Positions 7,374 through 15,180 of a stretch of 46,674 nucleotides of DNA are shown in pieces (position 1 is the stretch's first letter; each line of letters opens with the position of its first letter). This DNA is from Ruminococcus sp. Its GTDB lineage: Bacteria > Bacillota > Clostridia > Oscillospirales > Ruminococcaceae. A program made the position numbers and the translations under genes. The notes beneath the pieces are model-generated. The model ran no database searches and was not told the origin of the DNA. It worked only from the letters and a program-made list of their open reading frames with translations. The stretch is taken from contig JAAVHI010000070.1 in the NCBI GenBank assembly GCA_014799785.1, forward strand, positions 1 through 46,674, read 5' to 3'.

Positions 7374-8300
7374 ATGGAAATGAATTTTCATATTCCTGAT
7401 TTTACAAATCATCTTTATCTCAATACGATCCTTATAAACTCGATATCTAAGCATCCCGAATGTTTTCACGACGGCTTGAAGATAGCGTCGATATTCGGAA
7501 ACTTCGGAGGCTGTGTCTGGAACGGCGGACGCTACCTCGGCGGAACTACCGATATGAATTTTGTAAAAAATGTTGCCGAGGCTATCAACAGTAAAAATAT
7601 CCCTCTTCGTTTTACACACACAAACCCCATGCTCAAAAAAGAACACCTGGGCGATCCTTTCTGCAATCAAATAATGCGTATATGCAATAACGGTTTTAAC
7701 GAAGCGATCGTTTTTTCGCCTTTGCTTGAAGAGTATATCAGGGAAAATTATCCCGATTACCCTATCACGTCCTCGACCTGCAAGCAGATAGAAAACATTG
7801 ACGATGTTAAGGAAGAGCTGAAAAAGGACTACAAATATGTGGTTCTGGACTACAATTTCAACAATCGTTTCGACCAGCTGGAGCAGATAGACGAGAAAGA
7901 CCGCTCAAGATGCGAGATATTGGTGAACGCCTGCTGTACTCCGAAGTGCAAGCGCAGAGGCGAACACTATCGGTCGATAGGTCTTGACCAGATCGCCGAA
8001 TGGGAGCACAAGAAAAATCTGCTTACCAAAAAGCCGTTTGAACCAAAAGGTTTTTCATGCGAGTTTATGAATAACAGTCCTTACAGCATACTGGAATATG
8101 AGACTTATATTTCCCCGCAGGCTATCGTTGAAAAATATATGCCTATGGGATTTGTAAACTTTAAGATCGAGGGAAGAACTCTTCCCGATATCTGCCTGCT
8201 TGAATACTATGTTAATTACATGGTCAAGCCCGAATATCAGAACAAGCTCCGACTGGATATGCTCGAGGCTCTTACAAGCAAGCATAAATATTTTACCTGA
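7374..8300 (+). CDS. U32-peptidase-like protein of unknown substrate
   Basis: A 308-residue protein without signal peptide or membrane segment. The N-terminal half has a TIM-barrel-like pattern (ASIFGNFGGCVWNGGR, IPLRFTHTNPML, IVFSPLLEEYI). The C-terminal half has ILVNACCTPKCKRRGEHYR and FVNFKIEGRTLPD, which resemble the cysteine cluster and FKIEGR-type signature of the U32 (YrrN/UbiU/RlhA) superfamily. Those relatives often bind an Fe-S cluster and act in RNA or quinone hydroxylation; whether this one does is unknown. ATG at 7374 has only a weak ribosome binding site (GGAAG, ~15 bases away); ATG at 7380 is the alternative. Monocistronic. Confidence 0.6.
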   Translation: MEMNFHIPDFTNHLYLNTILINSISKHPECFHDGLKIASIFGNFGGCVWNGGRYLGGTTDMNFVKNVAEAINSKNIPLRFTHTNPMLKKEHLGDPFCNQIMRICNNGFNEAIVFSPLLEEYIRENYPDYPITSSTCKQIENIDDVKEELKKDYKYVVLDYNFNNRFDQLEQIDEKDRSRCEILVNACCTPKCKRRGEHYRSIGLDQIAEWEHKKNLLTKKPFEPKGFSCEFMNNSPYSILEYETYISPQAIVEKYMPMGFVNFKIEGRTLPDICLLEYYVNYMVKPEYQNKLRLDMLEALTSKHKYFT

Positions 8301-8453
8301 TTTAAAAAAACCGACATAAGGCAAGCGGCGATGCACCTGCATAGTTCGCGGAAGCATTTTACCCCTGCCGGCATGACAATAACGGTAAAGTCTCATCCTT
8401 CAGTGATATAGAAATTCTTCAAAAACATTTATAAGGACAAACAACAGATTATT

Positions 8454-8490
8454 AAAGCAGGCTTATGTCATTGACAAGAGCCTGCTTTTT
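8454..8490. terminator. Bidirectional terminator
   Basis: AAAGCAGGCT at 8454-8463 pairs with AGCCTGCTTT at 8479-8488, with T runs on both strands. It lies between the convergent U32-like gene and the histidine kinase and overlaps the kinase stop codon. Confidence 0.88.
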
Positions 8491-9709
8491 ATACCTTTGT
8501 AAATACCGCCGTAACGTACATAACCCCGTCCTTGATCTCCGCAAAAATTTCTCCGTTCATCTTCCGCATAAGCTTGCGGCTGATATAAAGTCCCAAGCCG
8601 CTGCCTGCTATGTTTTCGGCATTTGCACCGCGCCAGAAGCTTTCAAAAACATGGGGCAAATCCGTGTCCGCAAGGGTACAGCCGCTGTTACGGACGGTTA
8701 TAAGAATACAGCCGTCCTCCTCGGAAAATTTAAGCGATATACTCTTTCCGTCGCCGTATTTTACGGCGTTTTCCATAACGTTCTGTAACACCTCAATGCT
8801 GCGGTGGAAATCGCCGTTCAAAAGGCAGTCGGAGTAATCGTATACCGAAAAATCCGTCCCGATAAGGGACAGCTTTTCCGTGTAGTACCCCTTTGTTTTT
8901 GTCACAAGCTCCGAAAGATAAAACTCCCCCATATTCACATCAAAGCTCAGGAAGTCCTCCCTTGACGCAGTAGCTATCTGCGAAACATAACTCTCTATCT
9001 CGTCGGCTTTGGCGTTAATGCTTTCCGCAATTTCAAGCTGTTTTTCGCGGCTTTCGTACAGTCCCTTTGACAAAGCCTTTGAGTACAGCTTTATCGCCGA
9101 AAGCGGAGTTTTTATGTCGTGGGACAGAGATAATAACAGCATTTTTTTGTCCCTCTGCAAATCAAGCTCCCGCTTTTTCTGCTGCTCAATATTTTCACGG
9201 AGCATATCCACGCCCCAGATAAATTTTCCGAAAAAACGGTTTTTGTTTTCCTTAATGGGCGCGGTAAGATTTCCCTTTGACAATTCGTAGGGAATGTCCG
9301 TCAGCCGCTCAAAGGGCGCAAGTATACGAAATTTTACGTACATCATAACGGAAATTATCAGGACTGCCATAACGCCGAGAATAAGGTTTACGGTAAAAAT
9401 AAGCCGCGTCCTGTCGCCGCCGTCGGTTTTGTAATCAAAGCGGTACAGTTCTCCGTTTATTTTGCGGACGGCATAGTCGCTGTTCGTATTGTAAAAATTT
9501 TCACCGTACCGTTCGATATTCGTTACATATTCGCATTCGGAAATGTCAGCATGACCGTCCGTTTCAATCCGGCGGGCAAGACGGTTTATCTCCACGCGGT
9601 AGGGTCTGCCGCTGTCGGAAATGTCCGCCGAAAGTATGATATTCGCCGCGGCAAACAGTATCGCCAGTACCAAAATTAATGCCGCAAAAATTTTATTGAA
9701 CGCTTTCAT
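8489..9709 (-). CDS. Sensor histidine kinase
   Basis: A 406-residue membrane kinase. TM1 is at residues 5-27, followed by a ~70-residue extracytoplasmic domain, TM2 at 103-127, HAMP to about 180, and DHp with LSLSHDIKTPLSAIKLY (His197). The ATPase domain has the N box QNVMENAVKYG and G boxes including GSGLGLYIS. The external loop makes it unlike the short BceS intramembrane-sensing kinases. It is the last gene of the permease-ATPase-regulator-kinase operon, and its start codon lies in leader element copy 2. It presumably phosphorylates the adjacent response regulator. Confidence 0.95.
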   Translation of the reverse strand: MKAFNKIFAALILVLAILFAAANIILSADISDSGRPYRVEINRLARRIETDGHADISECEYVTNIERYGENFYNTNSDYAVRKINGELYRFDYKTDGGDRTRLIFTVNLILGVMAVLIISVMMYVKFRILAPFERLTDIPYELSKGNLTAPIKENKNRFFGKFIWGVDMLRENIEQQKKRELDLQRDKKMLLLSLSHDIKTPLSAIKLYSKALSKGLYESREKQLEIAESINAKADEIESYVSQIATASREDFLSFDVNMGEFYLSELVTKTKGYYTEKLSLIGTDFSVYDYSDCLLNGDFHRSIEVLQNVMENAVKYGDGKSISLKFSEEDGCILITVRNSGCTLADTDLPHVFESFWRGANAENIAGSGLGLYISRKLMRKMNGEIFAEIKDGVMYVTAVFTKV

Positions 9710-9843
9710 AATTTATGACCCTTTTCCCGATAGGGAAAACGCGTCCTCCCTTCAACCAATGTTTTATGGTTTCGCGCAGCGAAATTTCCCGCGGCAGCGA
9801 GAAAAATAAAACTCGGGTATGAAAATCAAAGATTTTCATACTT
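9707..9843 (-). repeat. Repeated ~138-bp leader element, copy 2
   Basis: About three-quarters identical to 3835-3972, in the same orientation relative to its gene. It carries TATGAAAATC/GATTTTCATA, GAAATTTCGC/GCGAAA and TTTTCCC-TATC-GGGAAAA hairpins, with GAAGGGAGG before the last and the kinase ATG at its end. It also encodes the last codons and TGA of the response regulator, so it forms the whole junction between the two genes. Confidence 0.8.
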
Positions 9844-10491
9844 GTAGCCTACTCCCCACACGGTCAGTATTCTTTTCGGAGCTTTAGGGTCGTCCTCAAT
9901 TTTTTGACGCAGCCATTTTATGTGTACGGTCAGGGTCTGCTGCTCCGAAAAGCTGTCGCTGCCCCATATTTGACCAAAAATATATTCCTTGCTCAAAGCC
10001 CTGCCTTTGTTTTCCGCCAAAAGCAGGAGCAGGTCGAATTCCTTTGCCGTCATTTCAAGTTGTACCCCGTTTTTAAAAACCGTTCGGCTGACCTTGTTTA
10101 TTCGGATATCACCGTCAGCAATTTCGTCAACAGCGTACCGCCGTTTGAAGATACCGCTTATTTTCGCAAGCATTATGTCAATATCGTATGGCTTCTCGAT
10201 ATAATCGTCCGCGCCGAGATCAAGTCCGCAGAGCTTGTCCTCCTTGGCGGTTTTCGCGCTTACGATAAGTATGGGAACATTGCTTTCCTCCCGAATTTTT
10301 TTGCATACCCCAAAGCCGTCTGTATCGGGGAGCATTATATCAAGCACGATAAGCCTTGCGCCGTACTTTTCGTACAGCGACAAGGCTTTTTCACCGTTTT
10401 CCGCAACGGACACCGTGTAATTCTCCCCGCGCAGAAAATCGCACAACAGACCCGCAAGCTCTTTATTGTCCTCAACAATAAGAATATCCAT
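9826..10491 (-). CDS. OmpR/PhoB-family response regulator
   Basis: A 221-residue cytosolic regulator. The receiver domain (1-115) has acidic residue D8, phospho-acceptor D51 in LIVLDIMLPDTDG, the SAK switch region and KPYD. The C-terminal winged helix (125-221) has EYIFGQIWG and TLTVHIKWLRQKIEDDPK. It starts one base after the ABC ATPase stop codon; ribosome binding is weak (GGGTTGGT), suggesting translational coupling. Its final residues YKYENL are encoded inside leader element copy 2. It probably controls its own operon. Confidence 0.96.
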   Translation of the reverse strand: MDILIVEDNKELAGLLCDFLRGENYTVSVAENGEKALSLYEKYGARLIVLDIMLPDTDGFGVCKKIREESNVPILIVSAKTAKEDKLCGLDLGADDYIEKPYDIDIMLAKISGIFKRRYAVDEIADGDIRINKVSRTVFKNGVQLEMTAKEFDLLLLLAENKGRALSKEYIFGQIWGSDSFSEQQTLTVHIKWLRQKIEDDPKAPKRILTVWGVGYKYENL

Positions 10492-10492
10492 A

Positions 10493-11260
10493 TTACCAAC
10501 CCAATTCCAAAAGCCAGTTGTTCAGCGCCCGTTCCCTCTCTCTCATCTGTGAGGGACTTTCGCACCTGTTTAAATTATACTCTCCTTTTATGTTTCCGTC
10601 AACTATGTAAAGCGTTCTTGTGCATTTTGCCGCAACCTTTACATCGTGAGTGACCAGCATTATCGTTGTGCCGCTTTCGTTCAGCTTGGCAAGCTCCTCC
10701 ATTACCTCGTCGGAGGAAGTGCGGTTCAGTGCCCCTGTAGGCTCGTCGGCGAATATCATTTTCGGCTTGTTTATCATACTGCGGCATATGCAGGCGCGCT
10801 GAAGCTGACCTCCCGACACCTCGTTGATGTCGTTGCCTGCAATGTCGATAATGCCAAGCTTACGCATAAGCTCCTGACCCCGCTGTACCGTTTCCTTGCG
10901 GGTCTCTTTGTTCTTTTTCGACTGCGCCGCGGGGAGGATGATATTGTCAAGAACGGTGAGATTTTTCAGCATATACATCTGCTGAAAAATAAATCCCATT
11001 TCGTCAAGCCGCAGGTCGGCAAGCTCTTTTTCGCCCATTGCGGCAATATTTTTCCCGCAGAACAGAGCCTCCCCTGCAGTAATGCTGTCCATGCCCGAAA
11101 CGGCGTAAAGCAGGGTGGATTTTCCCGAACCCGACGGTCCCATGACTGCGACCATTTCCCCCTCGCCTACGGTGAAATTCACATTTTTCAGGACGTTGTT
11201 CTGACGCTTGTTTACTATATAGGTTTTGCAAAGGTCTTTTACTTCTAAAATATTTGTCAT
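10493..11260 (-). CDS. ABC transporter ATP-binding protein (MacB/LolD/BceA type)
   Basis: A 255-residue ATPase: Walker A GPSGSGKST at 41-49, Q-loop FIFQQMYML, signature VSGGQLQRA, Walker B KMIFADEPTGALN and the switch histidine VTHDVK. The EPTGALN sequence is typical of the MacB/LolD/FtsE subfamily, which works with FtsX-type permeases such as the one directly upstream (12 bases). It powers that permease at the inner face of the membrane. Confidence 0.96.
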   Translation of the reverse strand: MTNILEVKDLCKTYIVNKRQNNVLKNVNFTVGEGEMVAVMGPSGSGKSTLLYAVSGMDSITAGEALFCGKNIAAMGEKELADLRLDEMGFIFQQMYMLKNLTVLDNIILPAAQSKKNKETRKETVQRGQELMRKLGIIDIAGNDINEVSGGQLQRACICRSMINKPKMIFADEPTGALNRTSSDEVMEELAKLNESGTTIMLVTHDVKVAAKCTRTLYIVDGNIKGEYNLNRCESPSQMRERERALNNWLLELGW

Positions 11261-11272
11261 AATAATTCTCCT

Positions 11273-13651
11273 TTATTCTATATTTGCCGTGTCCGAGGAC
11301 TTTATTTTCCTTGTGTACAGCGAGGTAAGAAACGCTCCCGCGGTGGTTGTAACAAGAATTACAAGAGGGAAAACAAGATATATTTCAAGCGGCGTTGTAA
11401 CGTAATCCACGCCAAGCTCCAGACCCATCATTCTGAACAGCGGATCGATGCAGAGATGAGTAAGGGGCATTGCAAATATCTCGCCTATAATTACCGCGGC
11501 GATACCCACAAACGCAAATCTTAATGTGTGATAGGCGTAAATTTTTCCGTTCCGCACGCCTATGGCTTTCATAAGCGCGATCTCTCCCTGTTCCTTTGCA
11601 ATAAAGGAACGCTCCATAAGCACGGTAATAAGCGCAGCTAAAATTACGGTAAGCACGGCGGACATTTTTTTCAATGCGTCCATAGCGTCGGCAACGCCGG
11701 TAGTTTCCTTTGCCCATTCGCCCGCTGTTTTAATGCTTGAAAATTCGGGGTAAATTTCCCCCAGCTTTTCAATTCTGCGGTTAATTTCCTTATCGTCGGG
11801 ATCGTCGGTAAACTTTATCTGCATATTCTGCACAATGGCGCACTGGATATAATTTATATCCTCCCCCGAATAAAACCTTGCGGCAACACCTTGATTAACC
11901 ATAGTCTGGTAAATAGCCGTTACGATATATTCCCTTTCGCCTGTCATGTCCGACATAATGACCGTATCGCCTATATTAACCCTTAACTCCTTTGCAGCAA
12001 GCGGTGTCAGAGCTATCTCGCCGCTGTTTTGAAGAGGAGACCCATCGATATAGCCGTACATATCCATTGTTGTGCCTGTACCCTGCAAGGCAAGCGGCTT
12101 GCTTTCGTATTCTCCGTGCTTTAAATTGACGAACAGACCGAATTCCTGCATACATTCTGCGGGCATACCGTTTTCCGCAAGAGTCTGTTCGACCTCTTCA
12201 AGATATTTTTCCAGCTTTTCATGTCCGTCCTCGGCAAAAAAATTCATAGCGTCATCGCCTGTATCCGCAAATATATGACACTCCGCAAGGTCAAAATATT
12301 TCAGCATTTTTCCGCTTTTGAGAGACGTTACGGTATTGGAAAGTATTATCAGAAGCGACAGACACAAAAAGAATGTGAGAGTGATTATGCCGAAGCGTTT
12401 CGGACTGCTTACAATGTCGTTTGCGGCAAGAAACGCCGATGTGCCGAGCTTTGATCTTCCAAGGCTCATAATGCTCTTTTTGCGGAAGCGTTCTCCCGTC
12501 TGACCGTTTCTTACAGCGTCTATGGGGGTCATTTTTCTGACCCTGCCCGTACAGCCCAAACAGAACAGAAGTATTACCGCCACTACCAAAATCGTGCAGA
12601 CGACATTGATAAATACTGTATTCTGACTGCTTATTATAACCGATTGAGAGGACACACCCATAAGTATTTCACCGAACGGGAAGCTTAACGCCAGACCTGC
12701 AGCCGAGCCGATAACGGCAAGAGCGGCGTATTTTATAAGGTACAGCCCCCGAATTTTTATGTCCCGTATGCCGATAGCTTTCATAACGCCTATCTCTCGG
12801 AACTCCTCGGAAAGGGTAAAGGTTATGGCAAAGCGCAGCACCACAAACGATACGGCGATAAGTATAATGCTTACCACAAGTATTATGCCCGTAACTATCA
12901 TATCGAAAATATAGCCGAATTTTATCATCTCTCTGTCGTCCGCAAAAATAAAGCTGCCGGATATATCCGATATCTGGGACAGGGTCTTTTCAAGGTCGTT
13001 TGTATGTATATAGCATATTTTTCCGCCGTACATATTTTTCACAGCCTCGTCCGACATATATTCGTCAAAATCCTCGGCGTTCAGGATAAATCTCGTCATG
13101 TTCACATTTTCCGAGCCGAAAACAGCGTCCTTGAAGCTGCCCGCAAAGGTAAATTCACGGCTTACGTCCCCTATTTTCACAGTAATTTTGTCGCCGACCT
13201 TCAGCTCCGTATTTTTTACTACGAAATAGGAAGCGTAAACCTTGCCCTTCGGCACGCTTTTAAGTATGGTTTCGTTTTCCAGAAAATAATTCATTGCAAT
13301 ATCTCTGTCGCTCTGTAATACCTGATAGCCGGAGGAAGCGTTCAGAGGCTTGCCGTCCAGTATAACGTTTGACTGGGACATATAAGCGATCTCCTCGATA
13401 CGCAGTTCGTCGATAGCCGACGCATTTTCCAAAATCTCTGTCAGATCTTCCGCAGAATCTTTATTCATAGTCACGGCGAGATAATCGGGGACGTCAGCCA
13501 TTTCAAAGTAGCCGTCCAGCGCGGTGGTCACGCTGATGATGTTGTTCACGCCGGAGGACACGAACATTGAAGCAAGTATGATAAATACCAGCAGAATAAT
13601 GTTCATTGCCCTTTTTCGTTTAAGGTCTTTTTTCAGTATGTTCAGGTACAT
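11273..13651 (-). CDS. FtsX-domain ABC transporter permease
   Basis: A 792-residue membrane protein. An N-terminal helix follows KKDLKRKRAMN; a ~200-residue extracytoplasmic domain precedes the first three-helix FtsX block (around 255-365), a further single helix (near 420), a second large external domain (about 440-640), and a final FtsX block (660-785). The GEIALMKAIGVRNGKIY motif occurs in both blocks (first as FREIGVMKAIGIRDIKIRGL), the family's cytosolic coupling segment. Such MacB/Bce-like systems usually handle antimicrobial peptides, lipoproteins or cell-wall stress; the substrate cannot be read here. AAAGGAG precedes the ATG. First gene of the operon. Confidence 0.93.
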   Translation of the reverse strand: MYLNILKKDLKRKRAMNIILLVFIILASMFVSSGVNNIISVTTALDGYFEMADVPDYLAVTMNKDSAEDLTEILENASAIDELRIEEIAYMSQSNVILDGKPLNASSGYQVLQSDRDIAMNYFLENETILKSVPKGKVYASYFVVKNTELKVGDKITVKIGDVSREFTFAGSFKDAVFGSENVNMTRFILNAEDFDEYMSDEAVKNMYGGKICYIHTNDLEKTLSQISDISGSFIFADDREMIKFGYIFDMIVTGIILVVSIILIAVSFVVLRFAITFTLSEEFREIGVMKAIGIRDIKIRGLYLIKYAALAVIGSAAGLALSFPFGEILMGVSSQSVIISSQNTVFINVVCTILVVAVILLFCLGCTGRVRKMTPIDAVRNGQTGERFRKKSIMSLGRSKLGTSAFLAANDIVSSPKRFGIITLTFFLCLSLLIILSNTVTSLKSGKMLKYFDLAECHIFADTGDDAMNFFAEDGHEKLEKYLEEVEQTLAENGMPAECMQEFGLFVNLKHGEYESKPLALQGTGTTMDMYGYIDGSPLQNSGEIALTPLAAKELRVNIGDTVIMSDMTGEREYIVTAIYQTMVNQGVAARFYSGEDINYIQCAIVQNMQIKFTDDPDDKEINRRIEKLGEIYPEFSSIKTAGEWAKETTGVADAMDALKKMSAVLTVILAALITVLMERSFIAKEQGEIALMKAIGVRNGKIYAYHTLRFAFVGIAAVIIGEIFAMPLTHLCIDPLFRMMGLELGVDYVTTPLEIYLVFPLVILVTTTAGAFLTSLYTRKIKSSDTANIE

Positions 13652-13878
13652 TTTAATGCTCCTTTCGTTGTTGTGATTTTATTATAGCATGGAAATTATT
13701 AAATAATCCTTAAATCCGAAAATCAAGCGTAATGCCGCAATAAAGTTATAGTATCATGCACTTTAGGTTTTGTAAATTGACAATAGTGTCTGAAAGTATG
13801 CGTATACTTACACTCGGTAAAATGCATAGTTACAATTTTTTATGCTGTACCTAAAACCGCGGCCGCATGGAGTATGAC
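13652..13878. other. Intergenic stretch between operon promoter and AIM24 terminator
   Basis: No gene is visible. It holds the operon promoter region, then AAGTAT-GCGT-ATACTT (a perfect inverted repeat around 13794-13809), and an AT-rich stretch. A TTGACA near 13777 has no -10 box at proper spacing. Confidence 0.4.
13681..13714 (-). promoter_or_regulatory. Possible activator-dependent promoter of the ABC/two-component operon
   Basis: On the minus strand a perfect TATAAT (13681-13686) has no good -35 box; instead TTTAAGGATTA and TTTAATAATTT lie in direct repeat upstream at 11-base spacing, which suits a bound OmpR-type regulator dimer. This is inference from layout only. Confidence 0.4.
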
Positions 13879-13915
13879 AAAAAGAGAAAGGCCGCGTATT
13901 ACTACGCAGTCTTTC
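13879..13915 (-). terminator. Terminator of the AIM24-like gene
   Basis: On the minus strand GAAAG-N3-GCGTA pairs with TACGC-N3-CTTTC around a GTAA loop, followed by TCTTTTT, about 45 bases beyond the stop codon. Confidence 0.8.
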
Positions 13916-13958
13916 TTTTCGTACTGTTTTCATTATGGAACAAAAACGATTATGTAGG

Positions 13959-14639
13959 TTAATTCCCCGTTGGGATATATGGACGAACCGCTCCTGCAAG
14001 AGAAGCCACAGGCATGGTCTGGAGCCATATATGTCCGGGACCTTTGACGCGGGTATTAAAAAATCCCTCGCCTCCGAACAGAGCGTTTCCCACACCCTTT
14101 ACGGTCTCGACCTCAACAGAGCAGGTAGCGTCCATTGCGGCAAGGTATCCGGTATCCACAAGGATAGATTCGTTTTCTCTCAGATCGTACTCAACAACGC
14201 TTCCGTCAATTTCAAGAAAAGCAATGCCCTGACCGCCGAGCTTCTGCATGACAAAGCCTTCGCCTCCGAAAAATCCCGCACTGAGTTTTTTCTGGAAGAA
14301 AATGCTCAGATCAACGGAAGAGCTTGAAGCAAGATAAGCGGATTTTTGAGCTACTATTGTCCGATCTGGGGAGATCTCCATAGGAATGATATTGCCCGGA
14401 ACTGAGGAAGCGAACGCTATTTCACCTATACCGCCGATCGCCGTGTATTTGTTCTGAAAGATGGATTCCCCCGAAAGCGCCCTTGAAAACACCTTGCTGA
14501 TACCGCCGCCTGCATTTGTGGACATCTGCATATTGGGCGACATCCAAGACATTCCGCCGCGCTGACAGCACACAGTCTCGTTCTGTTCAAGCCTGCATAT
14601 CACAACAGGAAACGGCGTACCTTTGATTTCATACTGCAT
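13959..14639 (-). CDS. AIM24 / TIGR00266-family protein
   Basis: A 226-residue soluble protein of the AIM24 family: the N-terminal MSWMSPNMQM, then SGESIFQNKY, GGEGFVMQKLGGQG and GGEGFFNTRVKGPGHIWLQT are typical of the family's glycine-rich beta-trefoil-like repeats. The length is usual (220-260). Bacterial members have no firmly established biochemical role; some are linked to membranes or stress. AAAGGGGCAG precedes the ATG. It is monocistronic with its own terminator. Confidence 0.9.
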   Translation of the reverse strand: MQYEIKGTPFPVVICRLEQNETVCCQRGGMSWMSPNMQMSTNAGGGISKVFSRALSGESIFQNKYTAIGGIGEIAFASSVPGNIIPMEISPDRTIVAQKSAYLASSSSVDLSIFFQKKLSAGFFGGEGFVMQKLGGQGIAFLEIDGSVVEYDLRENESILVDTGYLAAMDATCSVEVETVKGVGNALFGGEGFFNTRVKGPGHIWLQTMPVASLAGAVRPYIPTGN

Positions 14640-14826
14640 AAAAAAGCTGCCCCTTTACAAAAAATTACAATAACATTATACCGCACTGCGTCTGCAAAGT
14701 CAATATTTTTTAGCCGCGTCGGTATTCGGGTTCGACGTCCGGAAAATTTTGCCGAAGTACGTGAACTATTGAAATTCTGCAAAACAATACAAGCATAAAT
14801 GGTATTGGGGAAGTTGAAAATTTTAT

Positions 14827-14855
14827 TTGACAAATACATAAAAATAATGTATAAT
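14827..14855 (+). promoter_or_regulatory. Promoter of tRNA-Leu
   Basis: TTGACA and TATAAT with an exact 17-base spacer, ending 9 bases before the mature tRNA. Confidence 0.92.
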
Positions 14856-14864
14856 AATCATTAT

Positions 14865-14948
14865 GCGGGTGTGGCGGAATTGGCAGACGCGCCAGACTTA
14901 GGATCTGGTGTCCCCGACGTGCAGGTTCAAGTCCTGTCACCCGCACCA
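14865..14948 (+). tRNA. tRNA-Leu (anticodon UAG)
   Basis: GCGGGTG/CACCCGC acceptor stem with CCA encoded; anticodon stem CCAGA/TCTGG around loop CTTAGGA (anticodon TAG); a long class II variable arm; and GGTTCAAGTCC in the T arm. 84 nt including CCA. It has its own promoter and two downstream terminators. Confidence 0.97.
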
Positions 14949-14968
14949 GCGGGGACCCCCGCGGGCAG

Positions 14969-15003
14969 AAAAGTCTCCGTAAATATTGCGGAGACTTTTT
15001 ATT
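14969..15003 (+). terminator. First terminator after tRNA-Leu
   Basis: AAGTCTCCG pairs with CGGAGACTT, followed by a T run. Just upstream, CCGCACCAGCGGGG can pair with CCCCCGCGGG, which may compete with the tRNA 3' end. Confidence 0.88.
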
Positions 15004-15071
15004 TTGTTATTTCTCATTAAAAATTTATTTTTCTATATAAACACAGCGGAGAAGTCCGCGCAGGCAGAAAT

Positions 15072-15099
15072 GTTTCTGTAGAAATACGGGAACTTTTTT
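15072..15099 (+). terminator. Second terminator after tRNA-Leu (degenerate duplicate)
   Basis: GTTTCTGTA-GAAA-TACGGGAAC forms a 9-bp stem with two G-U pairs and six T follow. The surrounding 15045-15105 resembles 14948-15010, so this looks like a decayed copy of the first terminator region. Confidence 0.7.
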
Positions 15100-15144
15100 C
15101 TTTATCATTTTTCGCAAAACAGGAAATGTTTTTCCGATAATATG

Positions 15145-15153
15145 TGATATAAT
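15145..15153 (+). promoter_or_regulatory. Extended -10 promoter
   Basis: TGATATAAT (TGn plus TATAAT) lies 28 bases before the start of the AraC-APH gene; no good -35 box is seen. Confidence 0.6.
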
Positions 15154-15180
15154 GAAGCTATCCCGGGAAGGAGGACTTTC

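Noticed and set aside
10493..13651. The ABC/two-component operon as a typical BceRS-BceAB bacitracin module
   Set aside because: The kinase has a sizeable extracytoplasmic domain and the permease has two similar FtsX blocks with two large external domains, unlike BceS and BceB; only the broader MacB/FtsX-type label is supported.
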